A stretch of 36,811 nt of DNA, taken from assembly GCA_030612505.1 (NCBI GenBank), contig JAUWNU010000008.1, forward strand, positions 1 to 36,811, in the 5' to 3' direction. Below the pieces are notes generated by a model, which was given only the letters and a program-made list of their open reading frames with translations, made no database searches and was not told the origin of the DNA. Source of the DNA: Methanomassiliicoccales archaeon (GTDB lineage Archaea; Thermoplasmatota; Thermoplasmata; SG8-5). A program made the position numbers and the translations under genes. Position 1 is the first letter of the stretch, and each line of letters starts with the position of its first letter. Positions 7,367-15,799 of the stretch are shown here, piece after piece.

Positions 7367-9061
7367 GTGATAGACAAGGGAATGAACTATCTAATTTACG
7401 AGGATAAATCTGACATTACATTCAAAATGTTCAATGAACTAGTGAGCACTGGCTCATCAGGATTATGCATAACAACAGTATATCCTCAGAAACTGAAAAA
7501 AGTGTATGGAATGGGCGAGGCAAATGTTTTCTGGCTCTCGGATTCCACCGGGGACAAGGAAACTCTAAGCCCAACAAGACTTGATTTTGAGATTGCCAGG
7601 GTTATTAATAAATTTATAAAAGGCGGAGGAGAGCCAGTATTCCTTCTGGACGGCATGGCCTATCTGTCCCTTGAAAATGATTATGACAAAGTAAGAAAAT
7701 TCATCAAGCGCATAAATGATATGGCATCAATGAACGATGCTACAATCATGGTGGTTATCAATCCAGATTCATTCAGCAAGGAAACACTGGCCATGCTGGA
7801 AAGGGACTTTGACAAAACAGGTTCAGCAGAGGAATTGTCAGGAGTCGCTGCACCTTCAGCCGCACCGGCTGCTACACCACCAACTGCGGTTCCCCAGGCA
7901 GCACCAACACCACATATCCCATCACCTTCCATACCAACAGCCAGCGACCTTCGCATTGCAGCTCCAACAGAGTCACCAGCAGATATTCCGGTTGAGGAGG
8001 ATGTAGAGCTGGAAATTGAGGATATCTACCTGATTCATCGGGGAACTGGCACACTTATTCAACGCCGCACTTGGAGAGAACAGGACCTCATTGACCCGGC
8101 CCTCATAGGCGGCATGTTCCAGGCTATTCTGGATTTCATCAGCAACTCATTTGCCAGCGACCAGGATTCTGATTTCAGCAGACTGGAAGTGAAAGGTTAT
8201 ATCATCCTCGTTGCAGATGGTAAGTATATCTCGGAGGCTATCGTTTTCTCTGGCAGGGCCGAAAAATATCTTCACAAGATTATAGACGACATCAAGAAAG
8301 TGCTCAAAGATAATATCGCTGACATCGAGAGAGAATATTCCAGAGTGCTGGACTCCTATGATGGAGATGTAAGCAAGCTCCGTGGAACGCGAAAATCTCT
8401 TGACTCGCTGGCCCTGAATATCAACAAGACCCTGGAGCCGCATACTGGCAGGAGCCAGATGAAGCTTTCAGATGCAGAAAGACGCATGGCACAGGAGAAG
8501 TATAATAAAGCGATTCAGGCAGGAAGAAGCCGCAATTATGAGGAGGCGCTTGTAGCCTATGATGAGGCCTTGAACATAGACCCTAAGCACTTTCAGAGCC
8601 TTTTTAACAAGGCAGTGGTTCTTCAGATGCTGGGCCGTGTCGGGGATGCACTGACATGCTATGATAAAGCGCTGGAAGTTAATGCCAATGATGCAGAGAT
8701 CTGGGGCAATCGGGGCATAGCACTGCGGAGCCTGGGAAGAACTGAAGAGGCCATAGAATCATATCACAAAGGTCTTGGCATCAATCCAGCAGATTCTGCC
8801 CTATGGAGCAATATGGGCATCGCCCTTCGAAGTGTTGGCAGGGTGAAGGAAGCCATTGAATCATATGACAAGGCCATAGAAATCAACCCCCAGGATGCTG
8901 GTGTGTGGAGCAATAAGGGAGTTGTGCTGGGAAGTATGGGCCTCCTGAAGGAAGCCATTGACTGTTATGACCGCTCGCTGTCCATTGACCCGGCAAGGAA
9001 GCTGGCACAGAGAAATCGTGAAATTGCAATCAAGGAATTGGAGAAGAGAAGTCAGAAATGA
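7367..9061 (+). CDS. DUF835 domain protein with longin/roadblock-like domain and TPR repeats
   Basis: The 564-residue protein has three parts. Residues 1-145 match the DUF835 family (NYLIYEDKSDITFKMFNELV ... VFLLDGMAYL ... TIMVVINPDSF), a degenerate RecA/KaiC-like fold without a P-loop. A Pro/Ala-rich linker (about 160-205) follows. Residues about 215-330 (IEDIYLIHRGTGTLIQRRTW ...) resemble a longin or roadblock-type regulatory domain. Residues about 375-560 hold four to five tetratricopeptide repeats of the NP-xx-AxxWxNxGxAL type. The start is GTG 7367, supported by a ribosome site. It is probably a cytoplasmic scaffold or signalling protein; no enzyme activity is predicted. A paralogue follows directly downstream. 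Confidence 0.75.
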   Translation: MIDKGMNYLIYEDKSDITFKMFNELVSTGSSGLCITTVYPQKLKKVYGMGEANVFWLSDSTGDKETLSPTRLDFEIARVINKFIKGGGEPVFLLDGMAYLSLENDYDKVRKFIKRINDMASMNDATIMVVINPDSFSKETLAMLERDFDKTGSAEELSGVAAPSAAPAATPPTAVPQAAPTPHIPSPSIPTASDLRIAAPTESPADIPVEEDVELEIEDIYLIHRGTGTLIQRRTWREQDLIDPALIGGMFQAILDFISNSFASDQDSDFSRLEVKGYIILVADGKYISEAIVFSGRAEKYLHKIIDDIKKVLKDNIADIEREYSRVLDSYDGDVSKLRGTRKSLDSLALNINKTLEPHTGRSQMKLSDAERRMAQEKYNKAIQAGRSRNYEEALVAYDEALNIDPKHFQSLFNKAVVLQMLGRVGDALTCYDKALEVNANDAEIWGNRGIALRSLGRTEEAIESYHKGLGINPADSALWSNMGIALRSVGRVKEAIESYDKAIEINPQDAGVWSNKGVVLGSMGLLKEAIDCYDRSLSIDPARKLAQRNREIAIKELEKRSQK

Positions 9062-9083
9062 GGGAGAATAGGTGGGGGAGAAA

Positions 9084-10376
9084 ATGTTGGAGAAAGGATT
9101 GAGTCACTTAATCTATGAGGCAAGAACTAATTTCACTTATGAACTATTTGCAGAATTCCTCAAGGCTGGAACTACTGGCCTATGCATAACAACCACCTTG
9201 CCCAGGAAACTTCACAAGGAGTATGGACTTCAGAATGCAGAGATAATCTGGATAACAGATATGGAAGGCGTCACCGGAGCACTGGACCCCAAGGAACTCA
9301 ACTCAAAAATATGGGAAAAAGTGAAAGAATTTAGCGAAAATAACCATGAATGTGTGATCCTCATTGATGACCTCAGTTACATGATTCTTGAAAATGGCTA
9401 CAAAGAGGTTGAAAAATTCCTGACGAATCTTGATGAGGTTTCAAACAAGGCAAACTGCACTTTGATGGTTCCAATCAATCCCGATTCAGTAACTGAAGAA
9501 ATATCCAATGCCCTGAAAAAGAAATTTGACCAGGTTAAAGATGTAAGAAGTTTCATACTCACTGGCAATAAGGTCGAATGCCCAGAGTGCGGCGCAATGT
9601 GGCATACCCATATTGATACCTGTGACATCTGCGGCTATGACTTTTCAGCTGAGAAGCATAAACCAGCGCTCACCACTGAGGAGAAGCTCATCCCCACGAA
9701 GGAGGCAAAAGTCTCTGGAAAACTCAGAGTTGGAAAACGAGAAGAGCCAGAACCGGAGCCAGAACCTGAGCCAGAACAACCAGAATCCTTTGGCTTTGAT
9801 AATAGACCCAGTGATGATTCCTGGTTCAATCGCGGGGTTGCCTTGGAAAAGCTTAGTCAATCCGAACAGGCCGTTGAATGCTTTGACAAGGCACTGGAAC
9901 AGAATCCAAATGATTCATGGGCCTGGTTTAATAAAGGAGTCAGCTTGCACAGGCTTGGGCTGCTGGGTGAATCTCTTTACTGTTATGATAAAGCATTAGA
10001 ATTCAATCCAAATGATCCTGATCTGCTTTCAAATAAGGGAATTGCCCTGAGAACCCTGGGCAAGACAGATGAGGCACTGGAATGCTACAAAAAAGCATTA
10101 AGAATTGATCCTAATGATTCAGGCATATGGTCCAATATGGGCGTGACCTACAGAGTAATGGGAATGAATGATGCTGCCCTGGAGGCCTATAACAAGGCAT
10201 TGAAGATTGACCCATATGATGTGGGAATCTGGCTGAATAAGGCCGCAGCACTGCAATCACAGGGAAAGTTCGACGAGGCAATTACCTGTTATGAAGAAGT
10301 CTTGAAAATTAACCCATATCATCCTGTTGCACTGAGAAATAAAGAGTTCGCAATGTCCAGAACTTTGCGAAGCTAA
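9084..10376 (+). CDS. DUF835 domain protein with zinc ribbon and TPR repeats
   Basis: This paralogue of the preceding gene keeps the N-terminal DUF835 domain (SHLIYEARTNFTYELF ... VILIDDLSYMILENGY ... PINPDSV) but replaces the middle domain with a Cys4 zinc ribbon (CPECGAMWHTHIDTCDICG, residues about 165-183) and a Glu/Pro linker. Five or so TPRs with the ALEINPND-type spacing follow. The ATG at 9084 is chosen over the GTG at 9072 because GGTGGGGGAG just before it serves as ribosome site and because MLEKGLSHLIYE aligns with MIDKGMNYLIYE of the paralogue. The intergenic gap is about 22 bases, so both genes are probably co-transcribed. Confidence 0.75.
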   Translation: MLEKGLSHLIYEARTNFTYELFAEFLKAGTTGLCITTTLPRKLHKEYGLQNAEIIWITDMEGVTGALDPKELNSKIWEKVKEFSENNHECVILIDDLSYMILENGYKEVEKFLTNLDEVSNKANCTLMVPINPDSVTEEISNALKKKFDQVKDVRSFILTGNKVECPECGAMWHTHIDTCDICGYDFSAEKHKPALTTEEKLIPTKEAKVSGKLRVGKREEPEPEPEPEPEQPESFGFDNRPSDDSWFNRGVALEKLSQSEQAVECFDKALEQNPNDSWAWFNKGVSLHRLGLLGESLYCYDKALEFNPNDPDLLSNKGIALRTLGKTDEALECYKKALRIDPNDSGIWSNMGVTYRVMGMNDAALEAYNKALKIDPYDVGIWLNKAAALQSQGKFDEAITCYEEVLKINPYHPVALRNKEFAMSRTLRS

Positions 10377-10382
10377 AAATCC

Positions 10383-10401
10383 ATCAGGCCAGAGGCCTGA
10401 T
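10383..10401 (+). terminator. Hairpin after the DUF835-TPR operon
   Basis: A perfect 8-base inverted repeat, ATCAGGCC-AGA-GGCCTGAT, starts six bases after the stop codon of the second DUF835-TPR gene. It is not followed by a long T run, so its role as a terminator rather than an RNA-stability element is uncertain. Confidence 0.45.
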
Positions 10402-10418
10402 TGATGATTATTACAAAA

Positions 10419-10499
10419 ACTATATATCTGTATGAACTATATATCGTTCTTGCAGATTTTGCAATGATTCGGTTATTTGCCGAATTATAGGGGTAGGTA
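10419..10499 (+). promoter_or_regulatory. Twin TATA boxes and ribosome site of the coiled-coil gene
   Basis: Two near-identical boxes, AACTATATATC, are centred at about 10424 and 10441, 17 bases apart, predicting starts near 10451 and 10468. GGGGTAGGT at 10490-10498 is the ribosome site for the ATG at 10505. The duplicated box could give two staggered transcripts. Confidence 0.45.
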
Positions 10500-10504
10500 A
10501 AAAG

Positions 10505-12796
10505 ATGGCACTCTTCAAAAAGAAGAAAAAAGATGAGGACCCAGAGGCTGGCTTTGATGAAGGCATAGGCATGACTGGAGCCCTTACTGAAGAAAAAAAG
10601 AGTGGTTTTTTTGGCAGGAAGAAAGACAAGGATGAACTTGAAGAACCTGTGCCTGAAGAAGTGGATGAGAAAATTATTGATGAATCTTCTATAGATGATA
10701 GATCTGTAGAAGTTGTTTCTGCAGTGGAAAGCACTGTAGAAGAAGCACCCTTGGAAACTGAAGCGGTGATTGAAGAGAAGGCTCCTGAACCAGAAATCGA
10801 GGAGATTATTGAAGAAGAGCCAGCGGCTCAGGCATCTGAGCCAGAAGTTGAACAAACTGCCTGGACGCCGCTTTCCAAGGAAGAAGAAAAAGCAGCAAAA
10901 GATGAACTCAAAAAGGAAATGAAGAGGCTCAACAAGGCCTTGAAGAAGAATATCATTGACCAGGATGAGTACACAATAAAGGCCAAAGAACTTCTTGTCA
11001 AGCTCAATCTGGAGCCGGCAAAAGCAGAGTCCCCGGCCGAAGAAGAAGCACCGGAACCAGAAATTGTTGAAGAGATTTCTACAGATGAGGAATCTGTAGA
11101 AGAAATTCCAGAACCCAAACCGAAGGCTGTGGAGGCAGAAGAAACACCTGTAGAAGATGAGCCAGTTCCCGAAGAAGCTCCAGAGCCAGAAGTTGAAGAG
11201 GAAATTGTTGATATTTTTGAGAATGGAGATTTAGAAGATTTATTGGTGCTTGATGAAGAGCCAGAAGTAGAGCCAGAGAAGCCTACCTGGACACCTTTGA
11301 CTGGCGACAAGAAAAAGGATGCCGAGAAGCAGTTGAAGAAGGATATGAAAAACCTTGAAAGGCAGCTTAAGCGGGGCCATATATCCCTGCGAAAATTCAA
11401 TGATGAAGAAAATAAGATTAAAAAACAATTAGGATTAGTTCCTCCGGATTCAGAGCCAGCTGCTGCACCTGAGCCAGCAAAAACACCTAGCACGCCAGCA
11501 CCCAAAGAGCCTCCGGCTCATGAGAAATTTGATGATGACATAACCGAGGAACAGATAGAACTTGGGACCGAGGTACTTGACGCAGATACCACCGAAGACG
11601 AGTTAGATCTAGAAATTGACGATATTTTACCGCCAGAGATTTTAGCACTTGAAGATTTAGTGGAATACGAAGAAGAAAAGCCAGAATCGAAACCCGAACC
11701 GAAGCCAATTCAACAGAAAACTGAGCCGGAAAAAGTTGGCTTCATGGCCTCCAGAAAGATATTCGGGGACAAGAAGAAACAACTTGAGGGAATGGAGGCT
11801 GACATAGAGGCCGAAAAATATAAAATTACCAAGAGCAAGACTGCACTGGACAACCGGGAAAAACAGCTTCAAGATAAGCAATTTGAATTCCAGACCGAAC
11901 TTGGTATTCTTAAGGATAAAAAAGCCAGTCTGGAAGAAAAGGAGCAGCAGCTCAAGCAGATGGAGGCCAGCATTACAGAGCGAGAGAATAAGCTGGCAGA
12001 AACAAGCAATGAGCTGGATGCCCGTGATTCTGAGGTTTCAGAGCGTGAAAGCACCATCAATGAAAGGATAGAAGCAATCGAGGCCAGAGAAGTCGAAGTA
12101 AATGAGCGCATGGCTATAATGGAAGAGAAGGAAAATGACGTAGTTTCCAGAGAAAATGAAACAAGGGAAAAATGGCTGGAAATGCGTGAGTTCGACCGGA
12201 AAATTAAAGAAAAAGCGGAAGAACTGGATGCAGCCGATGAGGAACTGAGCCAGAAGAGAATGGATCTCAGAAAACAGAACTCGGAACTTGATGATAAACG
12301 CCGTGAACTGGATGCCAGGGACCGTGAGATTGATGCACGCAACAGGGACATTACCACAGCACAGGAAGAAATTGAGGCAAAGCAGGAAGAGTTAAATGCC
12401 CAGGTCGAGGCAAATCAGCAGCGCAATACCGAGATAGAGGAAATGAGCGCAGAGATGGATGGTAGGAAGGAAAAACTAGATACGCATGAGACCGATTTAT
12501 CAGAAAGAGAAGAACGCCAGGATGCCTGGAAGAAGCGCCTGGAAGCGAAAGAGAATGACCTAGCGGTGAAAACTAATGAATTATCAAGCAAGGAAGGCGC
12601 CATAAGGTCTGCTGAGAGGGAGCTGGACGAACGTAAAGGAAAGCTGAAAATACGGCTCACCGAGATCAAAAATCTTGAAGATCAGACACTTCTGCGCAAG
12701 AGAGAGGTAGATGATGTTGAACTCATGCTCATCCAGAAGGAAAATGAACTCTTCAGCCGCGAGCAAGGATTGACAAGGAAAGAGGCAGCCAGGTGA
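10505..12796 (+). CDS. Large acidic coiled-coil protein with two repeated WTPL modules
   Basis: The 763-residue protein is unrecognised as a family. It begins with a basic patch (MALFKKKKKDED), followed by long Glu/Pro-rich low-complexity stretches. Two copies of a module starting WTPL (WTPLSKEEEKAAKDELKKEM near 119 and WTPLTGDKKKDAEKQLKKDM near 258) contain a short helical unit resembling SHOCT-type sequences (K..L..G.I...EF.....L). Residues about 425-760 form an uninterrupted heptad coiled coil rich in E, K, R and D. No transmembrane segment or Walker motif is present. It is likely a structural or scaffold protein, and the tight link to the next gene (6-base gap) suggests a shared function. 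Ser-rich reverse frames here are only shadows of the Glu codons. Confidence 0.7.
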   Translation: MALFKKKKKDEDPEAGFDEGIGMTGALTEEKKSGFFGRKKDKDELEEPVPEEVDEKIIDESSIDDRSVEVVSAVESTVEEAPLETEAVIEEKAPEPEIEEIIEEEPAAQASEPEVEQTAWTPLSKEEEKAAKDELKKEMKRLNKALKKNIIDQDEYTIKAKELLVKLNLEPAKAESPAEEEAPEPEIVEEISTDEESVEEIPEPKPKAVEAEETPVEDEPVPEEAPEPEVEEEIVDIFENGDLEDLLVLDEEPEVEPEKPTWTPLTGDKKKDAEKQLKKDMKNLERQLKRGHISLRKFNDEENKIKKQLGLVPPDSEPAAAPEPAKTPSTPAPKEPPAHEKFDDDITEEQIELGTEVLDADTTEDELDLEIDDILPPEILALEDLVEYEEEKPESKPEPKPIQQKTEPEKVGFMASRKIFGDKKKQLEGMEADIEAEKYKITKSKTALDNREKQLQDKQFEFQTELGILKDKKASLEEKEQQLKQMEASITERENKLAETSNELDARDSEVSERESTINERIEAIEAREVEVNERMAIMEEKENDVVSRENETREKWLEMREFDRKIKEKAEELDAADEELSQKRMDLRKQNSELDDKRRELDARDREIDARNRDITTAQEEIEAKQEELNAQVEANQQRNTEIEEMSAEMDGRKEKLDTHETDLSEREERQDAWKKRLEAKENDLAVKTNELSSKEGAIRSAERELDERKGKLKIRLTEIKNLEDQTLLRKREVDDVELMLIQKENELFSREQGLTRKEAAR

Positions 12797-12802
12797 TGAT
12801 TA

Positions 12803-13360
12803 TTGTCAGAAATTAGACATGTAAAGGGAGTACATTTAGCAAATGTTTTCAAGTTCGTAAAATGGAAACGTGGAGTACTGGGCATCCAGAGATTTATGGA
12901 AGCCTGGCATGCAGAACCCGGCAGGAATAAAATTACACCTGATACATTCATTGAAAAAGAATGGTATGATTATGAATTATACCTGGAATTGCTGAGGGTC
13001 GGCGACCAGACAGTTGGAACTGGTGATCTATCCAAGATCCATGAAATCGGTTACTGGAACATTAAAAATCTGGGACATTTAAGCTATCTGGCTCACATTC
13101 CCGAAATTCATGAATTTCTCAAGAGCGCCACTAAAAACTGGAGTTCTGTCTATGATTTTGGAGCCGCGGAAGTGGATGATAGCCAGCCCAAAAAGATAAT
13201 AATCAGATACATGGGCTTTCCAGAGTCCCCTGAAAAATGCCTGTACTTCAGAGGAAGTCTTACTGGCATGATGGAAATATGCGGGCTTAAGGGCACAGTG
13301 GAAACCACAAAATGCAATACCAAGGGTGATGATTGCTGCGAGTTTGTGCTGACCTGGTAG
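12803..13360 (+). CDS. Small V4R/heme-NO-binding-like domain protein
   Basis: The 185-residue protein ends with GSLTGMMEICGLKGTVETTK, then CNTKGDDCCEFVLTW. This C...GdxxCxFxl.W pattern is typical of V4R and related ligand-binding domains (the heme-NO-binding-like superfamily) that sense hydrophobic ligands or metals. The N-terminal half is mostly helical with many Trp and Tyr. The start is a TTG at 12803 preceded by AGGTGATGA (12791-12799), a good ribosome site; an ATG at 12796 is out of frame. The gene follows the coiled-coil gene almost without gap. I am fairly sure of the domain type and unsure of any ligand. Confidence 0.5.
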   Translation: MSEIRHVKGVHLANVFKFVKWKRGVLGIQRFMEAWHAEPGRNKITPDTFIEKEWYDYELYLELLRVGDQTVGTGDLSKIHEIGYWNIKNLGHLSYLAHIPEIHEFLKSATKNWSSVYDFGAAEVDDSQPKKIIIRYMGFPESPEKCLYFRGSLTGMMEICGLKGTVETTKCNTKGDDCCEFVLTW

Positions 13361-13385
13361 TAGTTTCGATGACCTCCAATTATAA

Positions 13386-13417
13386 CTTATATACTTTTCA
13401 AGCCTAAATGTAAATAA
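13386..13417 (+). promoter_or_regulatory. TATA promoter of the DUF2797 gene (leaderless)
   Basis: TTATATA at 13387-13393 is centred 27 bases before the ATG at 13417, and no ribosome site precedes that ATG, so the transcript probably begins at the start codon. Confidence 0.6.
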
Positions 13418-14211
13418 TGGCAGAATTCCATGTTATTTCATTCGACTGGAAGGGCTTTGAGCCGCATCTTTATTATTATGATAGTGCCAGTGAAGAAATG
13501 AAAGAGCATGACCTGAGCAAGTTGGATGTCAATATCTCCCATCATGCGAACTGCGTTGGTAATTGGTATGGCAGAGAATATCAACCATGCCCCCATGATA
13601 ATAAGGTTAGCCAGGGAAATATCTGCCAGGAATGCGCCAGTTCATTTTTGCCGGACCTTGCATGCACCTTTGAGCCGCGATGTGACGGTGAGATCTGCGC
13701 TAATCGGTTCTGCCAGCAGGAGCATGTAGTCTATTTGGCATTCCACGGGGAGATTGCCAAGGTGGGAATGACCACTTCCCGAAGAATAAATCAGCGAATG
13801 ATAGAGCAGGGCTGCGATGCGTTCTCTGTTCTTGCCAGGATTGATGGGCGGGCCAGTGCCAGGAAGCTGGAAGGCTCATTATCTGAAAAGTTAGGGCTGC
13901 GGCAGAGAATTCGAGAGCTGGAAAGCCTGTTTTGCATGGCAGATGCTATTCCCATAGAAAAGATAGAAGCCAGATATGTGGAAATTGCTTCGGAAGTTGA
14001 GAACATCGGACTGCGGCCTGAACCTCTGAAGATTCTGGATGATTATCCCATGAAAACTCCTCTGGCCAGTATGCCGAAGCCCACAAGAATTGAGGGGCAG
14101 CATAAGGGTAAAGTTATAGGGCTGAAAGGGAAGTTTCTGATTTATGAGAACGGTGGTGTTAAGGCAATCAATTTGCAGAGGGTGCCAGGGAGGTTTATAT
14201 CAACATTATAA
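13417..14211 (+). CDS. DUF2797 family protein
   Basis: The 264-residue protein matches the archaeal DUF2797 family. The N-terminal half is Cys-rich and probably binds zinc (CVGNW ... CPHDNKVSQGNICQECASSF ... CTFEPRCDGEICANRFCQQEH). The second half, VVYLAFHGEIAKVGMTTSRR ... RMIEQGCDAFSVLARIDGRASARKLE, has the VYLA...KVGxT...R.....E order of a GIY-YIG nuclease-like fold, though whether it cuts nucleic acid is unknown. It has its own leaderless promoter and is convergent with the following leftward gene. Confidence 0.75.
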   Translation: MAEFHVISFDWKGFEPHLYYYDSASEEMKEHDLSKLDVNISHHANCVGNWYGREYQPCPHDNKVSQGNICQECASSFLPDLACTFEPRCDGEICANRFCQQEHVVYLAFHGEIAKVGMTTSRRINQRMIEQGCDAFSVLARIDGRASARKLEGSLSEKLGLRQRIRELESLFCMADAIPIEKIEARYVEIASEVENIGLRPEPLKILDDYPMKTPLASMPKPTRIEGQHKGKVIGLKGKFLIYENGGVKAINLQRVPGRFISTL

Positions 14212-14301
14212 ACATTGGAAGCTCTAACATAGTTACAAGCATTCCAAGCTCTTGCATGGAAGGAATCGTCTTGCACCGAATTTCAGTTGAATAAATGCTA
14301 A

Positions 14302-14313
14302 GGTCGTACGACC
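14302..14313. repeat. Palindrome in the convergent gap
   Basis: The 126-base gap between the DUF2797 gene and the leftward NAD(P)HX gene contains the perfect palindrome GGTCGTACGACC. It also holds two related stretches, TTGGAAGCTCT and TTCCAAGCTCTT. Both flanking genes end here, so a terminator or simple spacer role is more likely than an operator. Confidence 0.35.
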
Positions 14314-14337
14314 GTTAATCATATTCCATATAAACTA

Positions 14338-15750
14338 TTACAATCTACTTAAATGCCTACTTAATACCGTAGGAATACAAGCAATAACATCAGTCGCAGT
14401 AATAGAATAACCAACCTGCTGGAAAGCCACATCTCCAGATGAGCCAGATATGAAAGTGCCCATTCTTGCTGCCTCGAAGGGTTTGACACCTTTAGACAGC
14501 AGTCCGCCAACAATTCCAGCAAGGACATCCCCGGTTCCGCCCACTGTCATTCCCGGGTTGCCGGTTTTATTTTTCTTAATACGCTGGCCGTCTGAAATAA
14601 TATCAATTGACTTCTTCAAAATAATTGTGGCATTGAGCTTACCTGCCAGGTCATGAACAGAGGCCTCGTCATCATCCTGGCATAATCGGCAGAACTCGTT
14701 TCTGTGGGGGGTCAGCACTGTGGGTTTTGTAAATTTTTCCTGACCAGTCATTGCAAATAATGCATCTGCATCAATGACCAGCGGCTTGTCAATAGTGGCC
14801 AATAATTTGCTGACTGCCTCAACTGTTTCAGGTTCCTTGCCAAGGCCGGGACCTATGAGGACCGCATCTATTGTCTGGATATACTCGGAAATCTTGGCCT
14901 GATGTTCAGGTGCCAATACATCGCCTGGCAATTTTCTGACAATGAAGTTCGGGCTATAGCTGGCTATAACCTGCCAGCTTGCTTCTGGTGTGACTATTGT
15001 CACCAGGTCTGCGCCTATTGCCTGGGCTGCGAAAGCCGAGAGAGCTGGCGCGCCGGTATATGGGCCTCCGCCAATAATCAACAGATGGCCGTTCTGTCCC
15101 TTGTGGGAATCCTGCTTCGGGATAGGATAGAATACCATATCTCCAGGTCCAAGGAATTTACTGGCTTCCTTTGGAATTCCAATGTCCAGTATTATTATCT
15201 TGCCAGAGTTTTCTTCGTTCATGCCAGTCTTGGAATCGTGCATTGCCAGCGTCATGAATGGTTTCACTGCCAGTTCTGTCCCGAGACCGCTGGGAACGTC
15301 TATTGAGATGACCTTTTTCTTGCTTGCATTTATCTGCCGAATCCAGGTGGCATATGGCTCTTTTGGGGTTGATTCAAGCCCGATTCCCAGCATTGCGTCA
15401 ACAATAAACGGATGACTGGCCAGAATTTCAGGATTGGCATTTTCAATGGTCTCGACAGATTTTGAAATTTTAAATTGATTGGTCTGGGATATATTACTCT
15501 TGATATTGGATTTGAGTTTCACAAGGGCAAGGGTAACGCGCCAGCCAGCCTCATCAAGATATCTTGCCATTACTGCTCCATCACCGCCATTATTGCCGGT
15601 CCCGCAGATTATTACCACCTTGTTTGGCTTGGATAATTTCATGATCTCTTCGGCAGCCAGCTTTCCTGCGGTTTCCATGAGCTGGCTTCCAGGGACTCCC
15701 AATGCTTCCGCATTAATGTCCTCAACTCTGGCCTCAATTGGGTCTATCAT
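14338..15750 (-). CDS. nnr: Bifunctional NAD(P)H-hydrate epimerase / ADP-dependent dehydratase
   Basis: This fused enzyme repairs hydrated NADH and NADPH. The N-terminal epimerase domain (about 1-205) shows VVIICGTGNNGGDGAVMARYL and ISIDVPSGL. The C-terminal dehydratase domain (about 210-465), of the ribokinase-like fold, shows HLLIIGGGPYTGAPALSA, VLIGPGLGKEPE, LVIDADALFA, VLTPHRNEFCRL and the anion-hole segment GMTVGGTGDVLAGIVGGLLS. The 470-residue length is normal for the fusion. The ATG at 15750 has a strong AGGAGGAT ribosome site a few bases upstream. Identification is secure. Confidence 0.93.
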   Translation of the reverse strand: MIDPIEARVEDINAEALGVPGSQLMETAGKLAAEEIMKLSKPNKVVIICGTGNNGGDGAVMARYLDEAGWRVTLALVKLKSNIKSNISQTNQFKISKSVETIENANPEILASHPFIVDAMLGIGLESTPKEPYATWIRQINASKKKVISIDVPSGLGTELAVKPFMTLAMHDSKTGMNEENSGKIIILDIGIPKEASKFLGPGDMVFYPIPKQDSHKGQNGHLLIIGGGPYTGAPALSAFAAQAIGADLVTIVTPEASWQVIASYSPNFIVRKLPGDVLAPEHQAKISEYIQTIDAVLIGPGLGKEPETVEAVSKLLATIDKPLVIDADALFAMTGQEKFTKPTVLTPHRNEFCRLCQDDDEASVHDLAGKLNATIILKKSIDIISDGQRIKKNKTGNPGMTVGGTGDVLAGIVGGLLSKGVKPFEAARMGTFISGSSGDVAFQQVGYSITATDVIACIPTVLSRHLSRL

Positions 15751-15799
15751 TCATAATCCTCCTGTTTCACAGTAGGCTGAACATGAAGTAACATATACT

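Noticed and set aside
9635-9860. Leftward frames with Gly/Ser or Trp/Leu/Arg repeats
   Set aside because: They are shadows of the Glu-Pro linker repeat in the second DUF835-TPR protein.
10828-11505. Ser-rich leftward frame opposite the coiled-coil gene
   Set aside because: Its Ser/Gly/Thr composition is what the complement of GAA/GAG/CCA codons gives; it has no motif or promoter.
11869-12669. Leftward Ser/Leu-rich frames
   Set aside because: Shadows of the long coiled coil; no independent support.
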